Assembly (NCBI GenBank): GCA_029553545.1
Contig: JAKPKU010000265.1
Span: forward strand, 1 to 54,433
From: Candidatus Cloacimonadota bacterium
Lineage (GTDB): Bacteria > Cloacimonadota > Cloacimonadia > Cloacimonadales > WRIO01
DNA length: 54,433 nucleotides
Reading direction: 5' to 3'
The translations under genes were made by a program, and so were the position numbers. A model generated the notes under the pieces. The model saw only the letters and a list, made by a program, of their open reading frames with translations, was not told where the DNA came from and searched no databases. Positions within the stretch are counted from its first letter, which is position 1, and every line of letters begins with the position of its first letter. This document shows positions 1 through 8,603 of this stretch, in pieces.

Positions 1-110
1 CTCATATTTCATTCTAATTTAACTATTGCTACAGTTGCCGATTTTCCAAATAATATACTACATAATCATTATTACTAAAAAATTAAATAGAGTGTTTAGA
101 AATATGATAC

Positions 111-143
111 AAAAAAATCTCGACTCCGTGTAAGGAGTCGAGA
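111..143 (-). terminator. Rho-independent terminator of the minus-strand surface-protein gene
   Basis: A perfect 10-bp inverted repeat (118-127 and 134-143, arm TCTCGACTCC) with a 6-base loop is followed, in minus-strand sense, by a run of seven T (111-117). It sits 63 bases beyond the stop of the gene ending at 207. The 110 bases to its left hold no gene I can support. Confidence 0.9.
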
Positions 144-206
144 TTGACTATTTAAAAGAAACGTTAGAATCTTTCTATAAGTTTTGCTTTTTCATACTGT
201 GAAAAG

Positions 207-3173
207 CTATTTGACGAGCATCCCTTTCTTCATCATTGTCTTACTTTCTGTTTGCAACCTAAAGAGGTAGATGCCTGTTGCGCAATCCCTATTATGTGAG
301 TCTTTGCCATTCCACATGATATTATGCACGCCTTTATTCAGTGCAGGCTTTTTGATTTCTTTTACCAATTGCCCTTTGACATTGAAGATCTTGATATTAA
401 CATCGCCTTTTTCTGCGAGAGAAAAACTCAATGTGGTAGTAGGATTAAATGGATTTGGAAAGACTGATCTGAAGGCAGTTTCATAAACAATACCTGGAGT
501 ATTATTATCATCTTGATTGACGGTAACCATGATAGGTCCGTGCATCTCATAAGTGCCGTTCATTTCCACAGATTGTAACCAATAATAATATGTATTATCG
601 AGCACAACCTCTTGGTCATTATATGAATAATTAGCGACACTATTGCTATTTACTGGCTGTACAATAGTTGTGTTAATGCGAACTGCATTTTCTACTTGAT
701 CGTCATCGCTACGGTGGATATAATAGCCTAAGAGACTATTTTCCGACTGAGTCTCCCAGTTGATCGACACGGTATTATTCTTTAAAATCACTGCATTGAA
801 TGCAGAGAGTTCGACAGGTAGAGTTGCATCATAAGTGATAGTAAAATTATCAATATGCAATTCATTATCCGCATTATACTCAGTAGATTCAACATAGAAG
901 CCGATCTTTACTAAGCCAGAATAACCGATCAGGTCAATAATCACCCTTTCTCCTGTATTAGAAATATCATTTAGTACATATTCTGAGCCCTGATTGTCCC
1001 ATAGTCTGAGAATATTTGCAGCAGACCAGTTCTCGCCATTATCTGTTGAAATCACCACAGCAAACTTGTCATCAAATCCGTCATTTTCTGGCAACGATGC
1101 ATTGCCATATTTAGTCAATGCCAAGTCGAACTCAAGCTTGTATCCACCAGGTACATGATTGCCCAGATCAATACTCGGTGAGATAAGCCACTCTATTGTG
1201 CTTGATCCATAGATATTTGCAGCTGCACCATTGCCATTTTCATGATATGGGGTGTTTGCAAACCAAGAAGTTTGGTACCAGTTTGAATTGTCACCTGCAA
1301 AGCTCGTTGTATCGGCAAGTAGTCCCCTTTTCTCTGTCCAAAATGCTGGGAGGTATGTATCGAATGTTTCGATATAAGGGAAGTCTTCGACTACAGAGCT
1401 TATGCCTTTGCCAGACAAGTCTACATCTACACTCTGATCTTCACCATCATTATAATTGATAGTCAGTTTTGCTGTATGATTGCCAGTATTTGTCGGCTTA
1501 TAGTATAATCTGAAGGTTGCTTTTTGAAATGCTTTCAGCTTGATAGGATAAGTATTATTATCTGCAAAGTCAAACTGATCGGCATTTTCACCTGATAATT
1601 GAGCAGAATCAATCACAATTTCGCCACCGCTATCATTACCTACGGTAAATGTCCTGAGTATTGATGTTTCTCCAACACCAGTGGGGTCAAAGGCGATTTC
1701 AGTTTCACTAATCACAAACTCTGGGTCATCACTTAGCTTATTTATTGAGATATCATCTATGGTGAGGAACTGTGGTGCAACTGTTGTAGTGCCCAAAATG
1801 CCAATGAAGTGCAGTCCCGACTCTTCAGCTGTAAATGCGCCTGAGTATTGTCTATAGAGTACAGATGTGACAGTTGATGTGTTTATTATTGTATTGGTCA
1901 TTGCACTTGGGGTAGCAGATTTACCGTACGCCACCTTGATAGTTGCGCCCGTATATGTATCTTGTCTTGCATAAAGTTCAAAGTAATAGCTTTTGCCTGC
2001 TTCCAGCACAATTGGCCTAAATAGCCATGTTGCAGCTTGCCTTTGAAGTTTTATACTAAAATCACCTGTTCTTGGTCCTGTGTAATATAATGACGAATTA
2101 TAGCTGGCACTCCAAAATCTTTGGTATGGTGAGCTTGGCTCATATGCTTGTGTCCAATTATTTATATTAGTTGAGTTTGAATTATTCCCATCTTCAAAGC
2201 TCTCATAGAAGGGGAATGTAGAGATCAATGAGGTATATGCACTACCCGTAAGAGGAACACTATAGGTCTTTGCACTACCGTCATTGTAGTTGACAAATAA
2301 ATCTGCTGATTTTACGCCATCTGTGAGAGGCAAATATTTGACATTAAAAGAAATAGATTCTCCAAATGCTAATGTGACGGGATAGCTATTGTCATCTGTC
2401 AACACAAATTCCTCTGGGTCTTGACCAGCTAAAGCAACAGAAGATACAGTTAATGGTCCGACACCGACGTTTGAGATCGTGTAAAGTTGGTCTTCAGAAG
2501 TCAATGGTATATGATATAGTCCATATTCTTTTTCAAATGGATTAATTCTAAAAGAAGGTTCAGGTGCTGCTTCTTGCACACCAATATTATCAAAGCTAAG
2601 GTAATACTTTCCTGAGCTCCAGGTAGCAAGGAATTTGAACTTAACTATCTCACCACCATAACCCACAACAGGGACAGTAAATCTATCAAAGCTATTAAGC
2701 GTAGTGTGGTTAGTATGATCTATTGTATAGTAAGTTTCAAATGTTTCACCTCCATCTGTTGAGATGAGAATATCAATTTTATTTCCTTCACCCAGCTCAA
2801 AAGCAATATCTTGTATCTCATAAGGGGCTTTGATATAGCGATAGTCAAATTCAAGCGTAGTAAACTCTGGTAATGGTCCAATTAAACATGTGGTAAAGCT
2901 ACAATCAGTAACATTGTCATGTATGTAATAAAATGCAGTAATGCTATCATCACCATAGCGTACATGGACATCGAACAGATTATATTCCCAGTCAATAGGG
3001 AACTTTTTCATTTTTTCAAAGTCTTCATAGAAGGGCACAGGTCTGACAATGGTAGGGCGCGTAGTAAATGACCCTACGGGGCATTCATCCTTAGGAAATG
3101 GCACGCCACAATAATCTACGGGTACAATTTGCCAATAATATACTGTTTCATAATCTAATTCATTCTCAACCAC
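207..3173 (-). CDS. C-terminal part of a large secreted protein with ASH-type repeats and a FlgD-like/type IX sorting domain
   Basis: This frame of 988 residues has no signal peptide and no clear ribosome site at its GTG (3171-3173). It directly continues, in the same frame, the 250-codon frame upstream, from which one TAG separates it. Visible parts are: the second half of a fibronectin-III-like unit at the start (VYYWQIVPVD); two ASH/choice-of-anchor-D-like modules around residues 210-315 and 490-590, each with a ...NYNDG... signature; jelly-roll-like segments between them; and a final ~80-residue domain (NPFNPTTTLSFSL ... GIYLFRLQ) typical of FlgD-like/type IX C-terminal sorting domains. 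By family knowledge it would be exported and surface attached or released. It is probably not translated alone, because the stop looks like a recent lesion. Its ligand is unknown. Confidence 0.75.
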   Translation of the reverse strand: MVENELDYETVYYWQIVPVDYCGVPFPKDECPVGSFTTRPTIVRPVPFYEDFEKMKKFPIDWEYNLFDVHVRYGDDSITAFYYIHDNVTDCSFTTCLIGPLPEFTTLEFDYRYIKAPYEIQDIAFELGEGNKIDILISTDGGETFETYYTIDHTNHTTLNSFDRFTVPVVGYGGEIVKFKFLATWSSGKYYLSFDNIGVQEAAPEPSFRINPFEKEYGLYHIPLTSEDQLYTISNVGVGPLTVSSVALAGQDPEEFVLTDDNSYPVTLAFGESISFNVKYLPLTDGVKSADLFVNYNDGSAKTYSVPLTGSAYTSLISTFPFYESFEDGNNSNSTNINNWTQAYEPSSPYQRFWSASYNSSLYYTGPRTGDFSIKLQRQAATWLFRPIVLEAGKSYYFELYARQDTYTGATIKVAYGKSATPSAMTNTIINTSTVTSVLYRQYSGAFTAEESGLHFIGILGTTTVAPQFLTIDDISINKLSDDPEFVISETEIAFDPTGVGETSILRTFTVGNDSGGEIVIDSAQLSGENADQFDFADNNTYPIKLKAFQKATFRLYYKPTNTGNHTAKLTINYNDGEDQSVDVDLSGKGISSVVEDFPYIETFDTYLPAFWTEKRGLLADTTSFAGDNSNWYQTSWFANTPYHENGNGAAANIYGSSTIEWLISPSIDLGNHVPGGYKLEFDLALTKYGNASLPENDGFDDKFAVVISTDNGENWSAANILRLWDNQGSEYVLNDISNTGERVIIDLIGYSGLVKIGFYVESTEYNADNELHIDNFTITYDATLPVELSAFNAVILKNNTVSINWETQSENSLLGYYIHRSDDDQVENAVRINTTIVQPVNSNSVANYSYNDQEVVLDNTYYYWLQSVEMNGTYEMHGPIMVTVNQDDNNTPGIVYETAFRSVFPNPFNPTTTLSFSLAEKGDVNIKIFNVKGQLVKEIKKPALNKGVHNIMWNGKDSHNRDCATGIYLFRLQTESKTMMKKGMLVK

Positions 3174-3176
3174 CTA
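3174..3176 (-). other. In-frame amber codon splitting one surface-protein gene
   Basis: Read on the minus strand the codons are GCA TAC TAG GTG GTT GAG, with no frame change on either side. The protein before it ends in the first half of an FnIII-like strand pattern (YEVYLDTNNPP ... SDAY) and the protein after it supplies the second half (VYYWQIVPVD). A single base change from TAT or TAC would restore one protein of about 1238 residues. TAG ends other genes here, for example those ending at 6094, 6490 and 52711, so TAG is not generally reassigned. Confidence 0.85.
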
Positions 3177-3923
3177 GTATGCATCTGAAGTTTCTGCTAT
3201 CTTAGTGGTAGGCGGGTTATTTGTATCGAGATATACTTCATAAGTAGGAGGCGCTAAACCAGGTCCAGCCCACCAGTGTAAGCTTGGCAGAATGGGCATT
3301 TCTAACCATCCATCAATAGGCGAGCCAATCTGAGTTGCACCGATGTCATCATCTGACATAAATGATATTCTGATAAGGGGACGGATGTTAGTTGTGGTCA
3401 TGTTTTCTTCTGACACGTAGCCCTGGAGATGTTTGTATTCTTCATAAGATTGAGTAAAGTCTGGGTAATGATGAGCACCATCTTCCAGAAGAAGGCTTGT
3501 TTCACATAATATCATTAAATTATCATGGCTGTAAAAATAATCGTTAATATCAATGATATTCCAACCACTATTAATAAAAGGATATTCTCCCTCATACAAA
3601 AGAGTGGCACCACTTACCAACTCAGAGCATCTTTGAGGGAATAACACATCTTCTTCAACCATTTTTGCATAAATCTTTATTGGGAAGAAAAGAGGGCAGG
3701 GGTTTGTGAAAGTACCATCTTGTGTTCTCCAGCTCAAGTGACTGATATCGCCATAACGCCCAATTTCATCACTGGTATATAAAGACACACTCCTCCAATG
3801 TTCAAATCCAGGCCTAAAAGGGAAACCCCAAGAGTAATCAGATTCACCTACAACAATGTTTTGTGCCACCAAATTTAGCGAAAGTACAAATAGTAAAATC
3901 GCTAAGATACAAAATCTTTTCAT
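3174..3923 (-). CDS. N-terminal part of the interrupted secreted protein (signal peptide, adhesin-like)
   Basis: The start is taken at the ATG at 3923 because a GGAGG ribosome site lies 6 bases upstream and the residues from there (MKRFCILAILLFVLSLNLVAQ) form a textbook signal peptide. The longer open frame reaching 4040 adds a poor N-terminus. The 249 residues show an extracellular beta-rich character: many Trp, Tyr, Gly and Asp, and an FnIII-like start near residue 225. No enzyme motif was seen. Translation stops at the TAG at 3174-3176, in the middle of that FnIII-like unit, so this is most likely the truncated front of a gene that formerly ran to 207. An inverted repeat at 3958-3982 lies in its leader. 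Function unknown; export is inferred from the signal peptide and from the sorting domain at the far end. Confidence 0.75.
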   Translation of the reverse strand: MKRFCILAILLFVLSLNLVAQNIVVGESDYSWGFPFRPGFEHWRSVSLYTSDEIGRYGDISHLSWRTQDGTFTNPCPLFFPIKIYAKMVEEDVLFPQRCSELVSGATLLYEGEYPFINSGWNIIDINDYFYSHDNLMILCETSLLLEDGAHHYPDFTQSYEEYKHLQGYVSEENMTTTNIRPLIRISFMSDDDIGATQIGSPIDGWLEMPILPSLHWWAGPGLAPPTYEVYLDTNNPPTTKIAETSDAY

Positions 3924-4427
3924 ATTTCCTCCAAAACTTTCTTTTTTCTTGGTTTGATTACATTGAAGTTGCTTCAACGTAAAAAACATAGTAATACCTA
4001 AAACAGAATATGATAAAAAAGTCAAGAGATATTTATACAAAAAGATTTGTGACTGTTTTTTTATTTGTTTTTTGATCAGTGATTCATAAGTACTATATAG
4101 GTTTTGACCACAATTATGAATGATGATTTAAACTGTTCTTTTGACACATAGAGGACTATTATAAAAAGAGATAAATAGGCATAGATGATGTTGAATGTTC
4201 AAAAACACATTAAAAATTTATTATTACCACTATGTAAAAGTAAAACCTTTATGCAAATTGCATTCCGAGCAGTATATTATTCATTAACTATTAATAAAAT
4301 AGAGTGTTATTACTGTGATTACTAATTAGTCAAATAAAATGATTGACAGAATTATTATTGTTTTCAAAGTGGTTAATTTAGAAACTTTGTGTTAATGGGG
4401 AAATTTTAAGATATTTAGGAGTATTCA
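3924..4427. other. Divergent intergenic region, 504 bp
   Basis: AT-rich spacer between the minus-strand surface protein and yggT. It holds the surface protein's ribosome site and the inverted repeat at 3958-3982. TTGACA-like hexamers occur at 4141 and 4343, but neither has a convincing -10 at 16-18 bases, so I call no promoter. No RNA gene or small coding frame was recognised. Confidence 0.6.
3958..3982. repeat. Imperfect 25-bp palindrome in the leader of the surface-protein gene
   Basis: TTACATTGAAG and CTTCAACGTAA are 11-base arms with one mismatch around a 3-base centre. The element lies 35 bases upstream of the ATG at 3923. It could be a repressor site or a 5'-leader hairpin. There is no T-run after it on the minus strand, so it is not a terminator. 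Confidence 0.5.
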
Positions 4428-4691
4428 GTGGAATTAATTGTTAATCTTATTAATGTTTTGTGTAGCTTATACGTCTGGGTTATTGTCATCAGGGCTATTA
4501 TTTCATGGTTTTCTCCAGATCCATATAACCCTTTATATCGAGCATTAATAAGCATTACAGAGCCAATTTTAGAGCCATTTCGAAGAGTTTTACCAAGTTT
4601 TGGAGGCTTGGATTTATCACCTATCGTAGTAATACTAATAATTGAATATATTATAAAAGGGATAGTATTACCATTTATTGCAAGTATTTAA
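4428..4691 (+). CDS. YggT family membrane protein
   Basis: The 87-residue protein has two hydrophobic segments (about residues 5-25 and 62-84) flanking the family loop, WFSPDPYNPLYR and ITEPILEPFRRVLPSFGGLDLSP, which is diagnostic of YggT/YlmG. The family is an inner-membrane protein linked to cell division, osmotic tolerance or cofactor-protein insertion; its exact role is unsettled. The GTG start at 4428 is chosen because AGGAG (4417-4421) lies 6 bases upstream. Next gene is a DivIVA-domain protein after 22 bases, the same pairing as ylmG-divIVA in Gram-positive bacteria. Confidence 0.9.
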   Translation: MELIVNLINVLCSLYVWVIVIRAIISWFSPDPYNPLYRALISITEPILEPFRRVLPSFGGLDLSPIVVILIIEYIIKGIVLPFIASI

Positions 4692-4713
4692 CAACAATTA
4701 AAAGGAGACTTAT

Positions 4714-5283
4714 ATGGCAGACAAATATGACTTTACACCAATAGATATTAGACATAAAGAATTTGGCACTTCTATGTTTGGATATAGCAAAAAAGAAGTA
4801 CAAGAATACCTTAAGCTTCTTGCAACGCAAGTAGAGGACTTAATTGCACAAAAAGAGAATAATTTTGGACAAGAGAGAAGCAATATTTTTGATGATAGAG
4901 CACAGTCAGAACTATTAAACGAACAGCTGCAGAAAAAAGAAGAGCTAATTAGCAGAACCTTGATGCAAGCAGAAAACACAAGAAATGATGTCATACGCAA
5001 TGCTAATAAAGAAGCTGAAAATATCATCAAAGAAACAGAACTTGCAGCTAAACAAGCTATTAATGAGACAAGCCAATATATTAAACAGCTACAAGATCAT
5101 TATATCAACCTAAAAGAAGTGAAAAGACAGTTCTTGATGGAAACACATGCCCAGATTAAAACATTCTTAATGCGTATAGAGCAGGATCCATTGATGGATA
5201 ATAAAAAAGAATCAGAAATGGATAATGTTTTTTCACAAGCAAGTCAAATAAAAACAGGATCAAAAGATGCAACAGAAGATTAA
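4714..5283 (+). CDS. DivIVA domain-containing protein
   Basis: The 189 residues open with the DivIVA N-terminal signature (FTPIDIRHKEFGTSMFGYSKKEVQEYL, residues 4-30; Phe/Gly loop that senses curved membrane), followed by a long charged coiled coil to about residue 160 and a variable tail. By family, it would bind the inner face of curved membrane at poles or septum and recruit partners in division or envelope growth. Start ATG has AAAGGAG upstream (4701-4707). It overlaps the next gene by 17 bases, indicating translational coupling. DivIVA is classically Gram-positive; here it sits next to yggT in a genome with lipopolysaccharide genes. Confidence 0.85.
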   Translation: MADKYDFTPIDIRHKEFGTSMFGYSKKEVQEYLKLLATQVEDLIAQKENNFGQERSNIFDDRAQSELLNEQLQKKEELISRTLMQAENTRNDVIRNANKEAENIIKETELAAKQAINETSQYIKQLQDHYINLKEVKRQFLMETHAQIKTFLMRIEQDPLMDNKKESEMDNVFSQASQIKTGSKDATED

Positions 5284-6094
5284 TGAAACAATTAGCTTTT
5301 TAAAACATAAAATATCTATCAACCCTCTTGTAGGGATAATATTGGGTACTGGGCTCAATGATTTAGCCACAGAGGTCGAAAATAAAATAGAAATTCTCTA
5401 TGAAGATATACCTGGTTTTGTGCGTTCTACAGCACCTTCTCACCAAGGCAAACTCATTGCAGGAACTATTTCTGGTATGCCTATATTGATGCTCCAAGGG
5501 CGCTTTCATTTTTATGAAGGTTATACTATGGAACAGGTTACCTATCCAATTAGAGTGTTTAAAAAACTTGGCATTAAATATCTTTTTGTGACCAATGCAG
5601 CTGGAAGTCTTAATCCAACAATGAGACCTGGCAATCTTGTTTTGCTCAATGATCATATCAATATGATGGGAACAAACCCTCTGATAGGTAAAAATCTCGA
5701 TGAGTATGGAGAGAGATTCCCAAGCATGAATGAACCGTATGATAACGAGCTACAGAGCATTGCATGTAGCTTTGCAGAAACACAAAACATAGATATGCAA
5801 CAGGGTGTTTATTGTGCAGTGACAGGACCATCACTTGAAACAAAAGCAGAGTGTAAACTATTTGCTTCACTTGGCGCTGACCTCGTAGGTATGTCAACTG
5901 TACCAGAAGTTATAGTTGCTGTTCACTCCGGTTTGAAGGTATTAGCAATATCGGTAGTTACGAATCTTAGCAATATTTTTCACGATCAGGCACATAGCCA
6001 AGAAGAGATTCGTGACAATGCAAAGATAGCTTCAAATAACCTTATAAATATTATAAAACATATAATAAATGAACTGAAACTAAAGGAGAATTAG
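5267..6094 (+). CDS. punA: Purine nucleoside phosphorylase (class I, trimeric type)
   Basis: Cleaves inosine or guanosine with phosphate to base and ribose-1-phosphate in purine salvage. At 275 residues it has the length of the trimeric PNP/MTAP family. Visible motifs are LGTGLNDLA (phosphate loop, residues 24-32), APSHQGKLIAG (phosphate-binding His), QGRFHFYEGY, FVTNAAGSLNP, TGPSLETKAE (nucleoside site Glu) and VGMSTVPEVIVA. The start lies 17 bases inside the DivIVA-like gene. Ends with TAG 3 bases before the DksA-like gene. Fine specificity (PNP versus methylthioadenosine phosphorylase) is inferred from the GMST motif and not proven. Confidence 0.9.
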   Translation: MQQKINETISFLKHKISINPLVGIILGTGLNDLATEVENKIEILYEDIPGFVRSTAPSHQGKLIAGTISGMPILMLQGRFHFYEGYTMEQVTYPIRVFKKLGIKYLFVTNAAGSLNPTMRPGNLVLLNDHINMMGTNPLIGKNLDEYGERFPSMNEPYDNELQSIACSFAETQNIDMQQGVYCAVTGPSLETKAECKLFASLGADLVGMSTVPEVIVAVHSGLKVLAISVVTNLSNIFHDQAHSQEEIRDNAKIASNNLINIIKHIINELKLKEN

Positions 6095-6097
6095 AAA

Positions 6098-6490
6098 ATG
6101 GCGGTTGGAAGTTTACCAGATGATAAATTAAAGCAACATGAAGAAATTCTGCTAAAAGAAAGAGATGATTCATTAATGCTGATCAACAACATGAATGAGA
6201 CACAAAAAAAAGGTTCGAAAAATAGTTCAGGTGATTTATCAAGTTACTCCTATCATCAAGCTGATCAAGGGACAGATACTGCTGAATTAGAAAAGCAAGC
6301 TCATCTGCTCGATATTGAAGGTAAAAAACTAAAAGCAATCAATGAGGCTTTACGTCGAGTACACAATAAGACTTATGGTATTTGTGAGATATGCGGCGAA
6401 TATATCCAAGAAGCTCGCCTAAAAATAATCCCTTATGCAAGGTTTTGTGTGGATTGTAAATCTAAAGAAGAAAAGAAAAAAAAGAAATAG
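6098..6490 (+). CDS. DksA/TraR family zinc-finger protein
   Basis: 130 residues: an N-terminal helical stretch, then a four-cysteine zinc finger with C96, C99, C117 and C120 (CEICG ... FCVDCKS), ending in a very basic KEEKKKKK tail. DksA-family proteins bind the RNA polymerase secondary channel and, with ppGpp, retune transcription initiation. Whether this one carries the acidic coiled-coil tip of true DksA is unclear; the segment around D56-D60 could supply it. Gene pair dksA-like/lspA is common in FCB bacteria. Good start: AAAGGAG upstream at 6084-6090. Confidence 0.85.
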   Translation: MAVGSLPDDKLKQHEEILLKERDDSLMLINNMNETQKKGSKNSSGDLSSYSYHQADQGTDTAELEKQAHLLDIEGKKLKAINEALRRVHNKTYGICEICGEYIQEARLKIIPYARFCVDCKSKEEKKKKK

Positions 6491-6491
6491 A

Positions 6492-6986
6492 ATGAAAAAA
6501 ATAAATAACTTTCAATACCTTTGGATATCACTAATAGTCATAATCTTAGATCAAGTTACTAAGATTTTAGTACGATTGAAAATGTCTCGCCAGTCAATTG
6601 AAGTTTTAGGTGACTTTTTTCGGCTAACTCACGTGCAGAACTGCGGTGCAGCTTTTAGCCTAAGTTTAGGTGGACCTCTTATCAATCGTATAGTTTTTGC
6701 AGCTATAACGATTTTATTCCTTGTGGTAATCCTGTATATTCTTCATAAATCACATTCCAAAGCAGAGCATATAGCTTATCCGCTTGTTGTAGGAGGAGCT
6801 ATTGGTAATCTTATTGATAGGATCTTTATTGGAAGCGTTACTGATTTTCTTGACTTTGATTTTCCAGACTTTATCATGCAACGTTGGCCAATTTTTAATG
6901 TGGCAGATAGTGCAATTGTCGTAGCAATCACGATATTACTTATTTATTTTATCTTTTTTGAAAAGAAAGCAATGGAGGCTAAATGA
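6492..6986 (+). CDS. lspA: Lipoprotein signal peptidase
   Basis: Inner-membrane aspartyl protease that removes signal peptides from prolipoproteins. The 164 residues carry four hydrophobic segments and the family boxes: LDQVTKILV (19-27), NCGAAFS (50-56), GGAIGNLIDR (101-110), with catalytic Asp118 in VTDFLDF and Asp139 in FNVADS. The ATG at 6492, one base after the DksA-like stop, gives the usual length; an open frame extends upstream to 6435 but its extra residues are just the out-of-frame reading of the basic tail of the previous gene. Its stop overlaps the next start (ATGA). Confidence 0.95.
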   Translation: MKKINNFQYLWISLIVIILDQVTKILVRLKMSRQSIEVLGDFFRLTHVQNCGAAFSLSLGGPLINRIVFAAITILFLVVILYILHKSHSKAEHIAYPLVVGGAIGNLIDRIFIGSVTDFLDFDFPDFIMQRWPIFNVADSAIVVAITILLIYFIFFEKKAMEAK

Positions 6987-8593
6987 AAAGAATAGTTTTG
7001 TCAACAGCCTTGTTTCTATGTATGCTTAGCTTGTATGCACAAGTAATAACACCTATTGCAAGCATTCAAGACAGCATAACTTATTATAATAATCGCACAG
7101 TTACCATCCAAGGTGTTGTGACTGTTGGTAGTGGTAAACTTCATGCAACTCAGTTAAAGGCTTATATTCAAGATGATTCTGGGCGTGGCATTATGTTGTT
7201 TGACTACAATATTAATGCTAACTATACTAACAATATAGTGAGAAAAAACTTGCTCAAAGTGACAGGTACAGTAACAGAACATCAAGGCATTACTGAGATT
7301 ACAAACTTTACTTTTGAGCCAATAGATCAAGGCGTAGAACTGCCTATTATTGATCTTACAATCCCTGAAGCTCAGAACTATCAATACTATGAAGGCACTC
7401 TTGTCAGAGTAGAAGGTAGTCTTACAGAAGACCCTTATTATGTTGGTGGCGGTGCAAATATTACTTTAAAAGACACACAAAACAAAAAAATTGCTTTCAG
7501 AGTGTGGGATACAACCGGTATTGATTATTCAAAACTGAAAGTAGGTGTCCCTGTTCAAGCAACGGGAGTTGTTAGTCCCTATAACAATGCAAGCCAACTA
7601 TTGCCAGCATATCAAACCGACTTTAAGATATTGATTACCGACCCACAAATCAGTAATGTACAACATAGCCCGGTTAGCCCATTTGTTGATCAGCAAATCA
7701 CTGTATCAGCTGAAATAATTGATTATGATGGTAATATTAATGAAGCAAAATTATACTATCGTTTAGGAACAGAAGACACATTTAATAATGAAATAAGCAT
7801 GACAAGAATAACTGGCAATAACTATAATGCTATAATTCCTGCTTTTAACACTTTCTCTGATTCAGAAGGTGAATACATATATTTCATAAAAGCAAGTGAT
7901 AATGATAGCATTTATGTTTCTTCTGCAATGCAAAGAGTTGAGGTGCTAAAAAGACGACCTATTATTTCTAATATTAGATTTAATAATTCACCAGATGCAG
8001 CAGAAGAACTTGTTGTTTTGGCAAATGTTGTAGACACAGATGGTTTTATAGGAAATGTTAGGTTATTATATTCTGTGAATAATAGTCACAATATCAATGA
8101 AGTTGAAATGGACAGCATTGCTGTGAATACCTATGAGGCAAGAATACCTGGGCAAAAATCAGGTACTATTGTCTATATTAAAGTATGGGCAGAAGACGAT
8201 TCTTTGTTAACTTCAATAAAAGACGTTTTTGATAATGGCGAGCCTGCACGCTATATCTACCCTGTTAAAGAGCATAAAGCTATACTGAAGATTACACCTA
8301 AGGCTTATAATATAAACAATGGAGATGAAATCGAAATAGGTTATTTTGGTTATACAGGTGACAAGGCTATTATTCGTATTTATAACGGTTCAGGTAAGCT
8401 CATAGCAACCCCAGTAAGTCAAATACTCAGTAATGCAAACGGGGTTAATTTTTATAAATGGAATGGGCGTGACAAGAACCATCAATTAGTCGAACCAGGC
8501 GTATACATATGTCATTTAGAAATAACAGATAGGGCTACTGGAAATAAGAAAGTTGCACAAGCGCCTATAGTTATTGGAATTAAGCTAAAATAA
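6983..8593 (+). CDS. Secreted protein with OB-fold-like domain, Ig-like domains and FlgD-like C-terminus
   Basis: 536 residues beginning with a signal peptide (MKRIVLSTALFLCMLSLYAQ). Residues ~25-110 and ~115-210 look like tandem OB-fold/DUF5689-type modules (TVTIQGVVTVGSG, IQDDSGRGIMLFDY, then TLVRVEGSL, GVVSPYNNASQLLP), as found beside extracellular nucleases. Residues ~215-325 and ~325-430 are two Ig-like repeats (ISNVQHSPVSPF, ISNIRFNNSPDA). The last ~85 residues (IIRIYNGSGKLI ... YKWNGRDKNHQLVEPGVY) are a FlgD-like Ig domain of the sort used as sorting or anchoring domain in FCB bacteria. No catalytic residues were seen, so it is more likely a binding or structural surface protein. Start overlaps lspA by 4 bases. 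Confidence 0.75.
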   Translation: MKRIVLSTALFLCMLSLYAQVITPIASIQDSITYYNNRTVTIQGVVTVGSGKLHATQLKAYIQDDSGRGIMLFDYNINANYTNNIVRKNLLKVTGTVTEHQGITEITNFTFEPIDQGVELPIIDLTIPEAQNYQYYEGTLVRVEGSLTEDPYYVGGGANITLKDTQNKKIAFRVWDTTGIDYSKLKVGVPVQATGVVSPYNNASQLLPAYQTDFKILITDPQISNVQHSPVSPFVDQQITVSAEIIDYDGNINEAKLYYRLGTEDTFNNEISMTRITGNNYNAIIPAFNTFSDSEGEYIYFIKASDNDSIYVSSAMQRVEVLKRRPIISNIRFNNSPDAAEELVVLANVVDTDGFIGNVRLLYSVNNSHNINEVEMDSIAVNTYEARIPGQKSGTIVYIKVWAEDDSLLTSIKDVFDNGEPARYIYPVKEHKAILKITPKAYNINNGDEIEIGYFGYTGDKAIIRIYNGSGKLIATPVSQILSNANGVNFYKWNGRDKNHQLVEPGVYICHLEITDRATGNKKVAQAPIVIGIKLK

Positions 8594-8603
8594 GGAGGTT
8601 ATC

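Noticed and set aside
1-110. Gene end or RNA at the left edge
   Set aside because: Only short AT-rich frames without recognisable residues; nothing can be supported.
3174-3176. Amber codon as pyrrolysine or general TAG recoding
   Set aside because: TAG ends several ordinary genes in the window (6094, 6490, 52711), and no downstream recoding hairpin was recognised.
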